Shown here: piece after piece, positions 26,708 to 36,302 of the stretch
How the letters are laid out: each line of letters begins with the position of its first letter
Numbering within the stretch: the stretch's first letter is position 1
Source: Cytophagales bacterium
GTDB taxonomy: Bacteria > Bacteroidota > Bacteroidia > Cytophagales > Spirosomataceae
Reading direction: 5' to 3'
Length of the DNA: 64,000 bases
Assembly: GCA_013298025.1 (NCBI GenBank)
Contig: JAAFJE010000006.1
Coordinates: 124,001-188,000, forward strand
Made by a program: the position numbers and the translations under genes
The notes under the pieces: model-generated
Seen by the model: the letters and a program-made list of their open reading frames with translations, nothing else
The model's database searches: none
Told to the model about the DNA's origin: nothing

Positions 26708-27370
26708 CTAATCGTTGCATTCCATCATCAATAAATCTCCTTTTTCATAGGTGATTTTCACAAAACCATCTTCGGCGGCTTCGTTGCTACTGCCTGTGCG
26801 ATAACCCAACGTAAGCGATTCGTTGGCAAGGTTGTATTTAAGCCCGTCGGTAATAATTCCTTCTACCACGCCAATCGGAATCAACGAAATGGGCGTGGCT
26901 TTGGCATACCATTTCTCGAAACGCTTGGGTAAAAGATAAATTTTGGAGTAATCATCTAATAAGACAATTTTCAGGCTATCTCTAAACCGAGTGATATTGG
27001 TAATGTTGGTCATGGTATGGTCGGCTCTTCGGCCTGTAGCCCAAACCACATTGGCAGCTTTGAAGCCTTTTTCAACCAAATAATCAAAGGCTTTTTCTAA
27101 ATCATGTTTTTCTTGGTCGGGGGTATAAACAACCTCTAAAGGATATTGCTTGGCCTTGATGGCTTCGGTGTCTAAGTTTCTATCGAAATCGCCCAAGAGT
27201 ACATCAACCTTGATGCCCAAGTCTAGCACCCGATGAATGGCAGAATCGAGTACAATCACCAAGGGCGACCACTCTAAGAGTTGTCCGAGCAACTCCATAC
27301 TACAGGCTTCGCCATTGGCAATGATAAGGGCAGGTTCTTGGTCGTCTCGAATTATGTGGTGTGATGACAT
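26708..27370 (-). CDS. Thiamine diphosphokinase
   Basis: Thiamine pyrophosphokinase transfers pyrophosphate from ATP to thiamine, giving the active cofactor. The 220-residue protein shows the N-terminal catalytic region with LLGDFDRN (metal-binding Asp pair near 60-63), the DQEKHDLEKAFDYL block and ATGRRADHTMTNI. SLIPIG and the C-terminal beta-strand region contain the GSSNEA motif of the thiamine-binding domain. Length is normal. It is followed on the same strand by mobA and moaC upstream, so it is co-oriented with molybdenum-cofactor genes, although thiamine is a separate pathway. Confidence 0.88.
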   Translation of the reverse strand: MSSHHIIRDDQEPALIIANGEACSMELLGQLLEWSPLVIVLDSAIHRVLDLGIKVDVLLGDFDRNLDTEAIKAKQYPLEVVYTPDQEKHDLEKAFDYLVEKGFKAANVVWATGRRADHTMTNITNITRFRDSLKIVLLDDYSKIYLLPKRFEKWYAKATPISLIPIGVVEGIITDGLKYNLANESLTLGYRTGSSNEAAEDGFVKITYEKGDLLMMECND

Positions 27371-27385
27371 GGTTTGATGGTAAAT

Positions 27386-27943
27386 TTAGGACTGTTGGAA
27401 TAATGCCTTTTGTTGAGGCGTATTGATATTGGTAAGGGCTTGGGCTTGTTGTATGGTCAGGCGTTCAATTAGTTGATTTTGTAATACTTTCATCGCAGAT
27501 TTACGACCAGCCAAGTATGCTTCTGTTAAATACGGGGCAATTTCTGGTTCGTAAATGGTCAACAATGGCTCTGGAAACTGCTCTCCTGGATTATTAAAAG
27601 CCGTTGCCATTTTACTAGGATTGCGTTGTGTTACCAATTCCGCTATGACCTTTTGGTCAACTAAAGGCATATCGCAGGCTACTACCAGCCACGCCGCTGT
27701 TGGGTCATGAGCAAATGCCGATAAAATGCCTACAATAGGGCTATTGACTTCGGTGTATTGGTCTCTAATAAAAGGCAAATCGGTGTGTTGATGAGCATTG
27801 ATAGACACAAATACGGCTGTACAATAATCGCTTAAAAGGTCATATAGATACTGTTCTTGGCTTACGCCATGATAAGCAATTAGGCGTTTTTCTTCGCCCA
27901 TGCGTGTACTTTGTCCTCCAGATAAAATAAGGCCTTTGAGCAT
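27386..27943 (-). CDS. mobA: Molybdenum cofactor guanylyltransferase-like NTP transferase
   Basis: MobA attaches GMP to molybdopterin to form the dinucleotide cofactor. The 185-residue protein (ATG 27943; a TTG eight codons upstream is unlikely) has the nucleotide-binding start LILSGGQSTRMGEEKRL, and the metal-binding VACDMPL is near residue 92. C-terminal residues match the family only loosely, so a related nucleotidyl transferase cannot be fully excluded. The moaC gene ends ten bases or less upstream, and moeA is divergent, which supports a cofactor role. Confidence 0.82.
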   Translation of the reverse strand: MLKGLILSGGQSTRMGEEKRLIAYHGVSQEQYLYDLLSDYCTAVFVSINAHQHTDLPFIRDQYTEVNSPIVGILSAFAHDPTAAWLVVACDMPLVDQKVIAELVTQRNPSKMATAFNNPGEQFPEPLLTIYEPEIAPYLTEAYLAGRKSAMKVLQNQLIERLTIQQAQALTNINTPQQKALFQQS

Positions 27944-27956
27944 TTTGGTTTGTGTG

Positions 27957-28433
27957 TTAAGATTCAATACCTATTGTTCTTTTACCCCCAGTTTTACGTA
28001 AAAGCTTGGTTTCCTTGATGATAAGCTCGTGCGAAAAGGCTTTGCACATATCATAGATAGTCAGGGCTGCAATGCTCGCACCTGTGAGGGCTTCCATTTC
28101 TACGCCCGTTTTGGCAGTAATGGTGCAGGTACATTCTATCCACACTTCCAAACCTTGCAAGCGAATGTCGAATTTACACGATTCCAATCCTATCGGATGA
28201 CAAAGCGGAATGAGGTCGGCAGTGCGTTTTACACCCATTGTGCCAGCTATGATGGCCGTTTGAAAAACAGCCCCTTTTTTGGTGTAAATATCTCCTTGCT
28301 GAAACTGGGCTACAATCTCAGGCGTAAGAACAACGATGCTTCTTGCCGTAGCTGTTCGTTTCGTTATTTGTTTGTCAGAAACATCCACCATACTAGGGTT
28401 TTGTTGTTCGTCGAGATGTGAAAAATCTTGCAT
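27957..28433 (-). CDS. moaC: Cyclic pyranopterin monophosphate synthase
   Basis: MoaC makes cyclic pyranopterin monophosphate, the first stable intermediate of molybdopterin synthesis, working after MoaA. The 158-residue protein has the family blocks FSHLDEQQNPSMVDVS, TAIIAGTMGVKRTADLIPLCHPIGL, TGVEMEALTGASIAALTIYDMCKA and KTGGKRT, including the conserved Lys, His and Asp of the active site. The length is normal. It is the first gene of a minus-strand run with mobA and thiamine diphosphokinase and is divergent from moeA. No moaA is in the window. Confidence 0.95.
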   Translation of the reverse strand: MQDFSHLDEQQNPSMVDVSDKQITKRTATARSIVVLTPEIVAQFQQGDIYTKKGAVFQTAIIAGTMGVKRTADLIPLCHPIGLESCKFDIRLQGLEVWIECTCTITAKTGVEMEALTGASIAALTIYDMCKAFSHELIIKETKLLRKTGGKRTIGIES

Positions 28434-28522
28434 TGAAAGGATGTTTTATACCATTGTTTCCACAAAATTAAAGGTATGTATTGCCTAAAGCTAAAACAAA
28501 TTGCTGAAATTTGTTTATTCGC

Positions 28523-29752
28523 ATGATTCAACCCATATTTTTATCCATGATTTCGGTACAAGAAGCCCTCAATTATATTGCACAATCGCCCCTCAATCGC
28601 CGCATACAGCAGGTTGATTTACTTGATTCTATCGGAAAAATATTGGCAGAAGATGTCATAGCCGACCGTGATTTTCCTCCTTTCAATCGAGTGGCAATGG
28701 ATGGCATTGCGGTTGCTTATCAGCATACTGGTCAAACTTGGATTATCGAAAATGTTCAATACGCAGGCAGCCCACAAATCACCTTGTCAGACCCAGCCCA
28801 TAGCATAGAAGTCATGACTGGGGCTATTTTGCCAGAAGGATGCGATACCGTCATTCGGTACGAAGACCTTGAAATACTACCAGCCGAAGGCAATAAGCTT
28901 GCCCGTTTGTTATTGCCATTAGAGGAAATAAAAAAAGGACAGCATGTGCATCCCAAAGGAATAGATAGAAAAGAAGGAAGCATCGTTCTTGCCAAAGGGT
29001 TGCGGATTAGCCCTGCTGAAATAGCCATTTTGGCTACCGTTGGAAAAACGCAAGTATGGGTAGAAATGCCTCCTCAAGTAGCTATTATTTCGACAGGCGA
29101 CGAGTTGGTTGAAATCGACGAAACACCACTGGCTTATCAAATTCGCCAATCGAATAGCTATATGCTTGCTAGTGCTTTGCAACAAAAAGGCATCGCCTCT
29201 CAGCGTTTTCATTTGACCGACGACCCCGAAATATTGCACCAGCATTTAGCCAATATCCTCGAAAATTACGAAGTGGTCTTGCTCAGTGGAGGTGTTTCGG
29301 CAGGGAAAAAAGATTATGTTCCTGCCATACTTACCGCTTTAGGCGTACAAAAATGCTTTCATAAAGTAGCACAAAAACCCGGAAAACCCTTTTGGTTTGG
29401 TGTGAAAACCAACGAAACAGGCGAAGTAACACGACAGGTCTTTGCTTTGCCTGGCAATCCTGTTTCTACTTTTTTATGCTTTTTGCAATATGCTCAGGCT
29501 GCTATTACACGCCAAGCTGTTCGATACGAAGACGTATATTTGGCTCAAAAAGTGCATTTTAAGCCTGCTCTCACTTATTTTGCCCCAGCAAAAACCTATT
29601 TTGACGAAGGCAAACAGATGGCTGTTCCTTTTGAAGGAAGTGGTTCGGCCGATTTTGCTAACCTTACCAGTTGCGATGGCTTCGTGATATTGCCAGCCGA
29701 ACAGCAGGAATTCCCCGCAGGAACATTGGTAAAGTTTATTCGTTTTCGTTAA
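28523..29752 (+). CDS. moeA: Molybdopterin molybdenumtransferase
   Basis: MoeA inserts molybdate into adenylylated molybdopterin. The 409-residue protein (ATG 28523; ATG 28547, MISVQEALNYI, is also plausible) begins with the usual EALNYIAQSPL and has DFPPFNRVAMDGIAV, TGAILPEGCDTVI and ISTGDELVEI. The catalytic gephyrin-like region follows, with LLSGGVSAGKKDYVP, PGKPFWFG and FALPGNPVSTFLCF. It is divergent from moaC with a gap under 100 bases that should contain both promoters. Confidence 0.95.
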   Translation: MIQPIFLSMISVQEALNYIAQSPLNRRIQQVDLLDSIGKILAEDVIADRDFPPFNRVAMDGIAVAYQHTGQTWIIENVQYAGSPQITLSDPAHSIEVMTGAILPEGCDTVIRYEDLEILPAEGNKLARLLLPLEEIKKGQHVHPKGIDRKEGSIVLAKGLRISPAEIAILATVGKTQVWVEMPPQVAIISTGDELVEIDETPLAYQIRQSNSYMLASALQQKGIASQRFHLTDDPEILHQHLANILENYEVVLLSGGVSAGKKDYVPAILTALGVQKCFHKVAQKPGKPFWFGVKTNETGEVTRQVFALPGNPVSTFLCFLQYAQAAITRQAVRYEDVYLAQKVHFKPALTYFAPAKTYFDEGKQMAVPFEGSGSADFANLTSCDGFVILPAEQQEFPAGTLVKFIRFR

Positions 29753-29827
29753 ATTGGAGTATTGTTTCAGTTGGTGCAATAGATATCGAAGATACGACAG
29801 CCGAGAATAGCTAAAGAGCATAATACC

Positions 29828-31360
29828 ATGACACAGAAATATCCAGTAGGGATTCAAAATTTTGAAAAGCTTCGTAGCGAAAATTTTTTGTATGTTGACA
29901 AAACCGCATTTATCTATAGGATGGCAAATGTGGGAGGGTATTACTTTTTATCTCGTCCTCGTCGGTTTGGTAAGTCGTTGTTGATTAGTACATTAGAATG
30001 TTTGTTTCTGGGTAAAAGAGCATTGTTCAAAGGTTTGTACATCGAAGATAAATGGGATTGGGAGCAAAGTTATCCTATCATTCGGATGTCGTTTAGCAAT
30101 ATTGGACACCAAGAAAAAGGGTTAACCAAGGCTATTATCGACGAGCTAGACCACCTTGCCGACCAGTATGGGCTAGTGTTGAAGGAAACCTTTATGAGTG
30201 GTAAATTCAAGGAGTTGATAGAAAAACTTTCAGTCAGCAGGGGTAAAGTAGTGGTTTTGATAGATGAATACGATAAGCCTATCATTGATTACATAGGAGA
30301 GCATAGCGAGGAAAAGGTAGCGATGGCATTAGAAAATCGGGCGATATTGAAAAGGTTTTACTCGATATTGAAAGATGCTGACCCTCACCTGAAATTGGTC
30401 TTTATTACGGGTGTTTCTAAGTTTTCACGGGTGAGTATTTTTTCTGATTTGAATAATTTACAAGACCTGACGACCAATAAGTTTTTTGCAGGTTGCTGTG
30501 GCATTACTCCCGAAGAATTGGGCTTTTATTTTTCCGAAGAGTTACAAGAAACGAGTGCCGAGCAGATAAAACAATGGTACAATGGCTATTCTTGGGATGC
30601 CAAAACGAGTGTATATAATCCATTTTCGTTGTTGAATTTCTTTGTACAGGGATATGAATTTAAGAATTATTGGTTTGAAACAGGCACGCCTACGTTTCTT
30701 ATCAAGCTGTCAAAACAGGCACATTTATACGATTTTGAAACCATCGCCATCGGAGCGAACGCCTTGGTTGCGTATGATATTGAGAAGTTAGAACTGATAC
30801 CTTTGATGTTTCAGACGGGCTATTTGACGATAAAGTCTTACAATCCTATGAGCGATGTGTATGAGTTGGGTTATCCCAACCACGAGGTAAGGAAGTCGTA
30901 TATCGAAGTATTGATGTCATCCTATTGTCAAAGCGATATGGGTTATGGCGTGGTGTATGTCGATAAAATCAGGCAGTTGTTAGAGCAAGGGGATATTGCC
31001 CGTTTGGAAGAAATGTTGAACACTATTTTCAAGTCATTGCCTTATGAATTATGGCAACGAGAAAATGAGCATTTTTACCATGCGATAGTACATTTGATAT
31101 TTTCGTTACTAGGAGTTTATGTTCAGTCGGAAGTACAAACCTCAGATGGTCGTATGGATGCCTTGATACGCTTGTCGAAATATGTGTATTGCATAGAATT
31201 TAAGCTAGACGAATCGGCAGAGCAGGCATTAGCACAAATCAAGTCGAAGGGATATTTGCAGGCTTTTGCTGCGGAAGGCAAGAAGTTGGTGGGTATTGGC
31301 ATCAATTTTTCGAGCCAACAAAAGAAAGTAGAAGGATTGAAATGGGAGGAGTTTGCTTAA
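29828..31360 (+). CDS. AAA-ATPase-like/PD-(D/E)XK nuclease superfamily protein, copy 1
   Basis: A 510-residue protein of the AAA-ATPase-like plus DUF1703 (PD-(D/E)XK) family, common in multiple copies in Bacteroidota genomes. The start MTQKYPVGIQNFEKLR and LYVDKT are family hallmarks. Walker A is RPRRFGKS ending near residue 50, and Walker B-like VVLIDEYDKP is near 145. The C-terminal nuclease fold has MDALIRL and YCIEFKL (the D...ExK pattern) near 440-460. The biological role is unknown; links to DNA restriction or mobile elements have been suggested for this class. A nearly identical second copy starts 17 bases later. Confidence 0.88.
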   Translation: MTQKYPVGIQNFEKLRSENFLYVDKTAFIYRMANVGGYYFLSRPRRFGKSLLISTLECLFLGKRALFKGLYIEDKWDWEQSYPIIRMSFSNIGHQEKGLTKAIIDELDHLADQYGLVLKETFMSGKFKELIEKLSVSRGKVVVLIDEYDKPIIDYIGEHSEEKVAMALENRAILKRFYSILKDADPHLKLVFITGVSKFSRVSIFSDLNNLQDLTTNKFFAGCCGITPEELGFYFSEELQETSAEQIKQWYNGYSWDAKTSVYNPFSLLNFFVQGYEFKNYWFETGTPTFLIKLSKQAHLYDFETIAIGANALVAYDIEKLELIPLMFQTGYLTIKSYNPMSDVYELGYPNHEVRKSYIEVLMSSYCQSDMGYGVVYVDKIRQLLEQGDIARLEEMLNTIFKSLPYELWQRENEHFYHAIVHLIFSLLGVYVQSEVQTSDGRMDALIRLSKYVYCIEFKLDESAEQALAQIKSKGYLQAFAAEGKKLVGIGINFSSQQKKVEGLKWEEFA

Positions 31361-31376
31361 TAAAAATGTAAATGCC

Positions 31377-32918
31377 ATGACACAGAAATATCCAGTAGGG
31401 ATTCAAAATTTTGAAGAAATACGTACAGGAGGCTATTTGTATGTTGACAAAACTGCGTTTGTTCATAAATTAGTTACGCAGGGAAAATATTACTTTTTAT
31501 CTCGTCCTCGTCGGTTTGGTAAGTCGTTGTTGATTAGTACATTAGAGTGTTTGTTTCTGGGTAAAAAGGCATTGTTTAAAGGCTTATACATCGAAAATAA
31601 ATGGGATTGGGAGCAAAGTTATCCTATCATTCGGATGTCGTTTAGCAATATTGGACACCAAGAAAAAGGATTAACCAAGGCTATTATCGACGAGCTAGAC
31701 CACCTTGCCAGTCAGTATGGGCTAGAGTTGAAGGAAGCCTTTATGAGTGGTAAATTCAAGGAGTTGATAGAAAAATTGGCAGCCAGTAGGGGGAAAGTGG
31801 TGGTGTTGATAGACGAATACGATAAGCCTATCATTGATTACATAGGAGAGCATAGCGAGGAAAAGGTAGCGATGGCATTAGAAAATCGGGCGATATTGAA
31901 AAGGTTTTACTCGATATTGAAAGATGCCGACCCCCACCTGAAATTGGTCTTTATTACGGGTGTTTCTAAGTTTTCACGGGTAAGTATATTTTCTGATTTG
32001 AATAATTTACAAGACCTGACGACCAATAAGTTTTTTGCAGGTTGCTGTGGCATTACTCCCGAAGAATTGGGCGTTTATTTTTCCGAAGAGTTACAAGAAA
32101 CGAGTGCCGAGCAGATAAAACAATGGTACAATGGCTATTCTTGGGATGCCAAAACGAGTGTATATAATCCATTTTCGTTGTTGAATTTCTTTGTACAGGG
32201 ATATGAATTTAAGAATTATTGGTTTGAAACAGGCACGCCTACGTTTCTTATCAAGCTGTCAAAACAGGCACATTTATACGATTTTGAAACCATCGCCATC
32301 GGAGCGAACGCCTTGGTTGCGTATGATATTGAGAAGTTAGAACTGATACCTTTGATGTTTCAGACGGGCTATTTGACGATAAAGTCTTACAATCCTATGA
32401 GCGATGTGTATGAGTTGGGTTATCCCAACCACGAGGTAAGGAAGTCGTATATCGAAGTATTGATGTCATCCTATTGTCAAAGCGATATGGGTTATGGCGT
32501 GGTGTATGTCGATAAAATCAGGCAGTTGTTAGAGCAAGGGGATATTGCCCGTTTGGAAGAAATGTTGAACACTATTTTCAAGTCATTGCCTTATGAATTA
32601 TGGCAACGAGAAAATGAGCATTTTTACCATGCGATAGTACATTTGATATTTTCGTTACTAGGAGTTTATGTTCAGTCGGAAGTACAAACCTCAGATGGTC
32701 GTATGGATGCCTTGATACGCTTGTCGAAATATGTGTATTGCATAGAATTTAAGCTAGACGAATCGGCAGAGCAGGCATTAGCACAAATCAAGTCGAAGGG
32801 ATATTTGCAGGCTTTTGCTGCGGAAGGCAAGAAGTTGGTGGGTATTGGCATCAATTTTTCGAGCCAACAAAAGAAAGTGGAAGGATTGAAATGGGAGGAA
32901 CTATTTTTTGATACATAA
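31377..32918 (+). CDS. AAA-ATPase-like/PD-(D/E)XK nuclease superfamily protein, copy 2
   Basis: A 513-residue tandem copy of the previous protein (ATG 31377; a TTG eight codons earlier is unlikely). Domain order and motifs are the same: LYVDKT, RPRRFGKS, VVLIDEYDKP, then the DALIRL/IEFKL nuclease core. The two differ mainly in about residues 14-36 and at scattered sites up to about 235. From there to near the end the proteins appear identical, and the C-terminus differs (EELFFDT rather than EEFA). Such uneven similarity points to recent duplication or gene conversion. It ends 33 bases before the dipeptide epimerase gene. Confidence 0.88.
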   Translation: MTQKYPVGIQNFEEIRTGGYLYVDKTAFVHKLVTQGKYYFLSRPRRFGKSLLISTLECLFLGKKALFKGLYIENKWDWEQSYPIIRMSFSNIGHQEKGLTKAIIDELDHLASQYGLELKEAFMSGKFKELIEKLAASRGKVVVLIDEYDKPIIDYIGEHSEEKVAMALENRAILKRFYSILKDADPHLKLVFITGVSKFSRVSIFSDLNNLQDLTTNKFFAGCCGITPEELGVYFSEELQETSAEQIKQWYNGYSWDAKTSVYNPFSLLNFFVQGYEFKNYWFETGTPTFLIKLSKQAHLYDFETIAIGANALVAYDIEKLELIPLMFQTGYLTIKSYNPMSDVYELGYPNHEVRKSYIEVLMSSYCQSDMGYGVVYVDKIRQLLEQGDIARLEEMLNTIFKSLPYELWQRENEHFYHAIVHLIFSLLGVYVQSEVQTSDGRMDALIRLSKYVYCIEFKLDESAEQALAQIKSKGYLQAFAAEGKKLVGIGINFSSQQKKVEGLKWEELFFDT

Positions 32919-32951
32919 AAATTATTCAACAAACTAAACAACAGGCGTATT

Positions 32952-33968
32952 ATGAAACTTGTGTTGCACACCTTTGACTTACCTTTGAGGCATACATTTA
33001 CGATTACGCACGAATCGAGAGATGTACAACCGACCTTGATTGTAGAGCTACAAGATGGTAATTTTAGCGGTTTTGGCGAGGCCACCGAAACGCCTTATTA
33101 TGGTGTTACGATTGAAAAAATGATAGCCCAATTAGAAAGCGTCAGACACCTCATTGAAGCATACGATTGGCAAGAACCTAAAGATTTTTGGGAAATCATG
33201 GCGGTGCATTTGAAAGACGACCATCCTTTTGCTTTATGTGCCCTCGACATTGCCGCCAATGATTTATGGGCAAAAAAACAGCAATTGCCTTTGTACCGTG
33301 CTTGGGGACTGAATCCAAGCCATAATCCTATTACCGATTATACAATTGGCATTGATACCATTGAAAAAATGGTAGCCAAAATGCAAGAAGTGCCTTTCCC
33401 TTTGTATAAAATTAAGTTAGGAACACCATACGATATAGCCATTGTACAAGCCCTTCGCACGCATACCGATGCGGTGTTTAGGGTAGATGCTAATACCGCT
33501 TGGGGCGTAGAAGAAACCATCCAAAATGCCCTTGCCTTGCAAGCGTTAGGCGTAGAATTTATAGAACAACCCATGAAAGCCGATAATTGGGAAGGCATGA
33601 AAAAAGTCTTTGCCGAGTCGGTATTGCCGATTATTGCCGACGAAAGTTGTATTGTAGAAGAAGATGTAGCCCGTTGTTATGGCTTTTTTCACGGCATCAA
33701 TATCAAACTGATGAAATGCGGAGGCCTTACGCCTGCTTTACGCATGATTGCTCACGCCAAAAAATTAGGCTTGAAAGTCATGGTAGGTTGCATGACCGAG
33801 TCGAATGTAGGATGCTCGGCTATTGCCCAATTGTTGCCCTTACTCGATTATGTGGATATGGACGGCATTTTACTGGTCGATGACCGCATCTCTACTGGTG
33901 TAAGCATTGATTATGGTCAAGTAATATATGCCAGCGAAAATGGTACAGGGGCTAAGTTGATTCGCTAA
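32952..33968 (+). CDS. L-Ala-D/L-Glu dipeptide epimerase
   Basis: An enolase-superfamily enzyme that epimerises L-Ala-D-Glu to L-Ala-L-Glu, letting the cell reuse murein peptides. In the 338-residue protein the muconate-lactonising subgroup residues are all visible: the Lys153-x-Lys155 base (KIKLG), metal ligands Asp179 (RVDAN), Glu205 (IEQP) and Asp230 (ADES), and the second base Lys255 in IKLMKCGG. Length is normal. It opens a four-gene run with a PLP enzyme, a serine hydrolase and an NlpC/P60 peptidase. That setting is known for dipeptide epimerases in Bacteroidota. Confidence 0.92.
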   Translation: MKLVLHTFDLPLRHTFTITHESRDVQPTLIVELQDGNFSGFGEATETPYYGVTIEKMIAQLESVRHLIEAYDWQEPKDFWEIMAVHLKDDHPFALCALDIAANDLWAKKQQLPLYRAWGLNPSHNPITDYTIGIDTIEKMVAKMQEVPFPLYKIKLGTPYDIAIVQALRTHTDAVFRVDANTAWGVEETIQNALALQALGVEFIEQPMKADNWEGMKKVFAESVLPIIADESCIVEEDVARCYGFFHGINIKLMKCGGLTPALRMIAHAKKLGLKVMVGCMTESNVGCSAIAQLLPLLDYVDMDGILLVDDRISTGVSIDYGQVIYASENGTGAKLIR

Positions 33969-33983
33969 ATTGCTATTACACAG

Positions 33984-35039
33984 ATGCTTTACCATACAAC
34001 TACTTTACCTCATAATTATTTGCAAACAGCCCAGCAACGCTACCGTTGGTTTAGCGGAACGGCTTATTTGGGTATAGCCCAACATCCTGTTTTTCAACAA
34101 GCTTTTGTCGAAGCTATTGCCCAATGGGGAACATCGTGGGGAAGCAGTCGCAACAATACCATTCGTCTAACGGTGTACGAAGAAGCTGAAGCTCGCCTAG
34201 CCGACGACTTTCATGCTCCTGCTTGCCTAACGATGCCTTCAGGAATGGCAGCCGGACAACTTTGTTTGCAATATGTACAACAACAGGGCTTTACGTGTCT
34301 GTATGCACCCAAAACGCATCCAGCTTTGTGGGAATACAATGCCATGATTCCAACACAGTCGTATGCCGAATGGAGCAATACCATTGCCCAGCAAGTGCAA
34401 CAACACCCTGCCGAGCGAATTTGTATTTGTAGCGATACCATAGGCTCGCCTTATGTAGAAGCTTTTCGGTTTGATTGGATACAGGCATTGCCCAACAACA
34501 AAGAAATTATTATCTTGCTAGATGCTTCGCATAGCTTGGGCATACAAAATTTTTCTGATTTGTTGGGTTGTAGCACAATATTTGAGCCAAATCCTAATGT
34601 AAAGCTCGTGGTGACAAGTTCGCTTAATAAAGCAATGGGAATGCCCGGTGGACTTATCTTGGGCGACTCGGCCTTGCTCGCTGCCCTGCGACTTCTGCCG
34701 AGTTTTGCAGGAAGCTCGCCAATGATGCCCGCTTTGTTGCAGGCATACATATACGCACAGGGGCTTTACCCTATACAAAAAGACATATTATTAAAAAATA
34801 TTACCTTATTTAACCAAAACTTACAAGCGCATTACTTTGCATCTCTTCCTGCGTATCCGGCCTACTGTACGCAACAAGAAGGACTGCACGAGTACCTAAA
34901 ACAACACGGCATTATGACTTCTTGTTTCCCGTATCCGAGTATATACGATAAGCCCGTTTCTCGGATTGTCATTAGTGCGATGCACCAACAAGAAGACCTT
35001 ACTTTTCTGGCAGAAAAGTGTAATGCGTTCAGTTTTTAA
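33984..35039 (+). CDS. PLP-dependent aminotransferase-fold protein (class I/II, KBL-like)
   Basis: A 351-residue fold-type-I PLP enzyme. MPSGMAAGQL holds the phosphate-binding turn, ILLDASHSLGI supplies the Asp that pairs with the pyridine ring, and TSSLNKAMGMPGG contains the Schiff-base Lys216. The closest family I can name is the 2-amino-3-ketobutyrate CoA ligase/8-amino-7-oxononanoate synthase-type subgroup, but the protein is short and the substrate unclear. It lies 15 bases after the dipeptide epimerase and three bases before the serine hydrolase. A role in handling amino acids from cell-wall peptides is inferred. Confidence 0.78.
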   Translation: MLYHTTTLPHNYLQTAQQRYRWFSGTAYLGIAQHPVFQQAFVEAIAQWGTSWGSSRNNTIRLTVYEEAEARLADDFHAPACLTMPSGMAAGQLCLQYVQQQGFTCLYAPKTHPALWEYNAMIPTQSYAEWSNTIAQQVQQHPAERICICSDTIGSPYVEAFRFDWIQALPNNKEIIILLDASHSLGIQNFSDLLGCSTIFEPNPNVKLVVTSSLNKAMGMPGGLILGDSALLAALRLLPSFAGSSPMMPALLQAYIYAQGLYPIQKDILLKNITLFNQNLQAHYFASLPAYPAYCTQQEGLHEYLKQHGIMTSCFPYPSIYDKPVSRIVISAMHQQEDLTFLAEKCNAFSF

Positions 35040-35042
35040 CTT

Positions 35043-36302
35043 ATGTTTTTTATGAAAAAAATAATTGTCAAAATTTTGATGCTTTTGTGTATGACAGCAC
35101 CAAGCTTTGCCCAAGCAATTGATTATCAATTACTACCAGAACTTATGCAGTCGCAACCTGAAAAGTTTCAATTTATTTTAGATAATGCCAATCGTCTTCG
35201 TGTGCAAATTCTCTATACCCAAATCAACCGAGATGCACGCAACCATCCTAGTTTTACTTCTTATGGCTTTCGGCTCAATGCTCAAGAATATTTCTATCCA
35301 GCTAGTACGGTCAAATTTCCTGCTTGTATTTTAGCTTTGGAAAAATTGAATAAGTTAAATATCAAAGGGTTAGATAAAGATACGCCAATGTTTACTGGGG
35401 TGTCTTACGACAAACAAACCAGCGTCAGCAGCGATTTTACTGCGCCAAACGGCCTTCCTTCGATTGCCCATTATATCAAAAAGATTTTGATGGTGTCTGA
35501 CAACGATGCCTTCAATCGCCTGTATGAATGGCTAGGGCAAGATGGCTTCAACGATGGCTTGCGTGCCAAAGGCTATGACCAAACACGCATGGTGCATCGC
35601 CTCCAGATTAGTATGAATGCCGAGCAAAACAAACGTACTAATCCTATTACTTTTAAAAATGGCGACCAAGTTATTTATGAACAACCCCTCGCTACGGCGA
35701 CCAAAAACTACTTTCCACTTACGCCCATCAAACTGGGCAAGGGCTATTATAAGGGCGATTCTTTGGTAAAAGAACCGATGGATTTTACGACGAAAAACTT
35801 TTTTCCCTTGCTAGAACAACAGGCTATTTTGAAGGCTATTCTCTTTCCACAGGCAGTTGAACCAGCCCAACGGTTTGATTTAAAAGCACAAGATTATGCT
35901 TTTTTGTATAAATATATGTCGCAAATGCCTACTGAAAGCGTATCGCCTGTGTATGATGCAACAGCTTTTTATCCAGCTTATTGTAAATTTCTCCTGTATG
36001 GTGGCGATAAAAATGCTGCCCTGAATCCTAATCTCCGTATCTTCAATAAAGTGGGGGATGCCTATGGTTTCTTGCTCGACAATGCCTACATCGTCGATTT
36101 TTCCAGAGGTGTCGAGTTTATGCTCAGTGCTGTGATTTTATGCAATGAAGACCAAATTTTCAACGATAATCAATACGACTACGAAACCATTGGGTTTCCT
36201 TTTATGAAGCACCTCGGCGAACTTATTTATGAGTATGAAGCCAAAAGACCTAAAAAACATTCACCCAACCTCGCTAAATTTAAGCTTGACTATGACAAAT
36301 AA
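35043..36302 (+). CDS. Exported serine hydrolase, class A beta-lactamase fold
   Basis: A 419-residue exported protein with signal peptide ending near PSFAQA. The active-site motifs of the class A beta-lactamase/penicillin-binding superfamily are visible: Ser88-x-x-Lys91 in YPASTVKFP, and Ser152-Asp153-Asn154 in MVSDNDAFN. A KTG-like strand may be NKVGDAYGF. At over 400 residues it is longer than true beta-lactamases and has a large insert after SDN, so a peptidase or amidase acting on murein peptides is more likely than antibiotic resistance. It overlaps the NlpC/P60 gene by 11 bases. Substrate is inferred from neighbours. Confidence 0.82.
   Translation: MFFMKKIIVKILMLLCMTAPSFAQAIDYQLLPELMQSQPEKFQFILDNANRLRVQILYTQINRDARNHPSFTSYGFRLNAQEYFYPASTVKFPACILALEKLNKLNIKGLDKDTPMFTGVSYDKQTSVSSDFTAPNGLPSIAHYIKKILMVSDNDAFNRLYEWLGQDGFNDGLRAKGYDQTRMVHRLQISMNAEQNKRTNPITFKNGDQVIYEQPLATATKNYFPLTPIKLGKGYYKGDSLVKEPMDFTTKNFFPLLEQQAILKAILFPQAVEPAQRFDLKAQDYAFLYKYMSQMPTESVSPVYDATAFYPAYCKFLLYGGDKNAALNPNLRIFNKVGDAYGFLLDNAYIVDFSRGVEFMLSAVILCNEDQIFNDNQYDYETIGFPFMKHLGELIYEYEAKRPKKHSPNLAKFKLDYDK

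Noticed and set aside
35043-36302. Antibiotic-resistance beta-lactamase.
   Set aside because: It has SxxK and SDN motifs but is far longer than class A enzymes and sits in a murein-recycling operon, so resistance is not supported.
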